A stretch of DNA of 64,000 nucleotides. It comes from UBA2966 sp965242505 (GTDB taxonomy: Bacteria; Pseudomonadota; Alphaproteobacteria; UBA2966). The position numbers and the translations under genes were made by a program. The notes below the pieces were generated by a model. That model had not been told where the DNA came from. It worked only from the letters and a program-made list of their open reading frames with translations, and ran no database searches. The stretch is from positions 2,728,001-2,792,000 of the forward strand of contig OZ251449.1 of NCBI GenBank assembly GCA_965242505.1. Direction: 5' to 3'. Positions 62,493 to 64,000 of this stretch are shown here, piece after piece; within the stretch, counting starts at the first letter, position 1, and each line of letters opens with the position of its first letter.

Positions 62493-62544
62493 CGGTTTGT
62501 GTAACGTATACCTCCCGTTTGCTTTACACAAACGGATTTGTGTC
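62493..62544 (-). promoter_or_regulatory. Operator-like repeats upstream of the Fic gene
   Basis: CGGTTTGTGTAA (62493-62504) and TTTACACAAACGG (62523-62535) form an imperfect inverted repeat with 18 bases between, and a third half-site ATTTGTGTC (62536-62544) follows. A minus-strand promoter TTGTGT (62532-62527)-N16-TATACG (62510-62505) lies under them. It is well placed for binding by the wHTH domain of the Fic protein itself. Confidence 0.5.
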
Positions 62545-62629
62545 AATCCGACATGACATATCGGTTGTGTCCGGCAAATGGCGAGGCGCGACATGTGGAT
62601 CGGGGTCGCCGCGCGCGAGGTCGCGTCCG

Positions 62630-62745
62630 ATCCACCCCCTCCCCTCCTCCTCGTTCTCCCTCCCCCTTGGGGGAGGGCCGGGTCAGGGGTCGCGCCGGAG
62701 GGAAGGAGCGCGCGAACGGACTCGGCGGTCCGCGCCGCCCGCGGA
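62630..62745. repeat. Degenerate composite repeat (reverse P1)
   Basis: CTCCCTCCCCCTTGGGGGAGG and the CGCGCCGGAGG flank remain; P2 and the ends are gone. The rest of 62545-62752 contains no gene. Confidence 0.65.
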
Positions 62746-62752
62746 CGGGCCC

Positions 62753-63730
62753 CTACCGCGCCCGGAACACCGTGGAGCCGGTGGTCCTGCGGCCCTCCAG
62801 GTCCTTGTGCGCGCGGACGGCGTCCTTGAGGGGGTAGGTCTGGTTGACCTTGATCTTGACCGCGCCCGACCCCACCACGTCGAAGAGGGCCCTGGCGCTG
62901 GCCTCGTATTCGCGGCGCGAGGCGTTGTAGGCCATCAGCGACGGCCGGGTGAGGTAGAGGGACCCCTTGGCGGAGAGGACCGCCGGGTCGAGCGGCGCCA
63001 CGGGTCCGGAGGACTGTCCGAACAGCGCCATGACGCCCCGCGGGCGAAGGCAGTCGAGGGAGGCGTCGAAGGTCGTCCTGCCCACCGAATCGTAGACGAC
63101 GGGAACGCCCTTGCCGCCGGTGACGTCCATCACCGCCTCCTTGAAGTCCTCCCTGGTGTAGTCGATCGGGTGGTCGCAGCCGTGACGCCTGGCGAGGCGC
63201 GCCTTCGCGTCCGAGCCGACGGTCCCGATCACCGTCGCCCCGAGGTGCTTCAGCCACTGGCAGGCGATGAGGCCGACCCCGCCGGCGGCGGCGTGGAACA
63301 GGACGGTGTCGCCGCGCTTCACCCGGTAGACGCGGCGGACGAGGTACTCCACGGTCGTTCCCTTCAGCATCATCGCGGCCGCTTCCTTGTCGGAGACCGT
63401 CGACGGGACCTTGACGATCCTGCTCGCCGGGATGTTGCGTTCCCGGGCGTAGGCGCCGAGCGTCGGCGCGTAGGCGACCCGGTCGCCCTCTCCGAAGTTT
63501 CCGACCCCGGGGCCGACGGCCTCCACGACGCCGGCGCCCTCCATGCCGATGACGGCCGGGAATCCGGCCAGCGGGTACAGGCCGGAACGGAAGTAGCAGT
63601 CGATGTAGTTGAGCCCGACGTAGGTGTGCCTGATCCGGACTTCTCCGCGGTCCGGGGCGGGGAGGTCGACGTCCCGCCACTTCATCACCGCCGGTCCGCC
63701 GGTCTTGCTGATCTGGATCGCCTTGACCAT
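62753..63730 (-). CDS. NADPH:quinone oxidoreductase-like MDR protein
   Basis: A 325-residue medium-chain dehydrogenase/reductase of the QOR type with no zinc ligands. It has HTYVGLNYIDCYFRSGLYPL, the cofactor motif FHAAAGGVGLIACQWLKHLGA and YDSVGRTTFDASL. It reduces quinones with NADPH in one-electron or hydride steps. Confidence 0.92.
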   Translation of the reverse strand: MVKAIQISKTGGPAVMKWRDVDLPAPDRGEVRIRHTYVGLNYIDCYFRSGLYPLAGFPAVIGMEGAGVVEAVGPGVGNFGEGDRVAYAPTLGAYARERNIPASRIVKVPSTVSDKEAAAMMLKGTTVEYLVRRVYRVKRGDTVLFHAAAGGVGLIACQWLKHLGATVIGTVGSDAKARLARRHGCDHPIDYTREDFKEAVMDVTGGKGVPVVYDSVGRTTFDASLDCLRPRGVMALFGQSSGPVAPLDPAVLSAKGSLYLTRPSLMAYNASRREYEASARALFDVVGSGAVKIKVNQTYPLKDAVRAHKDLEGRRTTGSTVFRAR

Positions 63731-63876
63731 GGGTTCCTTCCTGTCTGGTGGGAGGCCGCGGCCTCGCGCCGGGAGCGGCGTCCCGGCCGGTTCGGCCGGC
63801 AGTGTGTCCCGGGACGCGGCGCCCCCGCAACCGTCCGGCGCGGCGGCCCCGCCGGACGCGCCGGGAATCGGGGGCG

Positions 63877-64000
63877 TCAGGACCGCGCCGCCGCGGTCGA
63901 CGCCCCGACCGGGTCGGCCAGGGCCGCGCGCAGGCTCGCGGGATCCGTGATGGGCAGGGAGCAGGAGGTCCCCGCGCAGACGTAGGCGGTGGCCTTCCCG
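63877..64000 (-). CDS. DUF255/thioredoxin-domain protein, C-terminal end (partial)
   Basis: The last 40 codons of a gene that begins beyond the window. The end reads KATAYVCAGTSCSLPITDPASLRAAL, typical of the C-terminus of YyaL-like DUF255 proteins, which carry an N-terminal thioredoxin fold and an (alpha/alpha)6 barrel. Only the tail can be seen. Confidence 0.65.
   Translation of the reverse strand, partial: GKATAYVCAGTSCSLPITDPASLRAALADPVGASTAAARS

Overview
The window is GC-rich chromosomal DNA of a Gram-negative bacterium. It encodes ADP-heptose synthesis (hldE-hldD), a signal-peptide-bearing porin and Sco1 copper chaperone. The gene set, including an hrcA/grpE/dnaK/dnaJ heat-shock cluster, a dnaN-recF-gyrB block without dnaA and a YggT-folD pair, fits an alphaproteobacterium, possibly Rhodospirillales-like. 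That placement is an inference from gene content; there is no rRNA here to test it.

Layout. 1-4589: the end of a PhoX-like phosphatase, an SDR dehydrogenase, a secreted PAF-acetylhydrolase-like esterase and an M24 peptidase. 4600-6181: a glycosyltransferase broken at a G-run and an AT-rich island with a near-consensus promoter. 6179-12346: a catabolic block with aconitase X (two subunits), two small unknown paralogues, two 3-hydroxyisobutyrate-dehydrogenase-like enzymes and an Ldh-family dehydrogenase, with a 16-copy 8-bp tandem repeat upstream. 12427-18589: TPR protein, a Cys-rich NHLP-type RiPP precursor, folD, YggT, tRNA-Ala(CGC), a methyltransferase, a YjbR protein and an amidase. 18795-26137: hrcA, grpE, a DUF1848 Fe-S protein, a second NHLP-type RiPP precursor 18 bp upstream of dnaK, then dnaJ and dapB. 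26156-31969: macro-domain protein, dnaN, recF, gyrB. 31982-37409: YgjP-type peptidase, DapA-like lyase, YcgN, Sco1 and an ABC-2 exporter whose ATPase and permease genes are separated by a rearranged 1-kb insert. 37482-44535: a defence island of type III-like R-M (Mod/Res) with an MntA-HepT toxin-antitoxin pair and a DUF2806 gene between the two. 44820-47784: a membrane protein of unknown role and a Fic protein. 48132-53401: a PP2A-like phosphatase, hldE, hldD, a sirtuin and an MBL hydrolase. 53761-64000: hydrolase/LLM monooxygenase pair, ABM protein, GST, HAD dehalogenase, coiled-coil membrane protein, a HicB-like pair, porin, a second Fic protein, a quinone oxidoreductase and the end of a DUF255 protein.

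Two features recur across the window. First, about 18 copies or fragments of a composite palindromic repeat sit at gene ends. In eight cases the terminus of a copy coincides with the stop codon of the neighbouring gene. Second, two small genes share an NHLP leader but have unrelated core regions, one with five Cys and one Ser/Thr-rich. No RiPP maturase is recognised nearby. One precursor lies in the dnaK transcription unit behind a promoter that resembles an alphaproteobacterial RpoH site. Together these suggest a dispersed-precursor RiPP system with its enzymes elsewhere in the genome.
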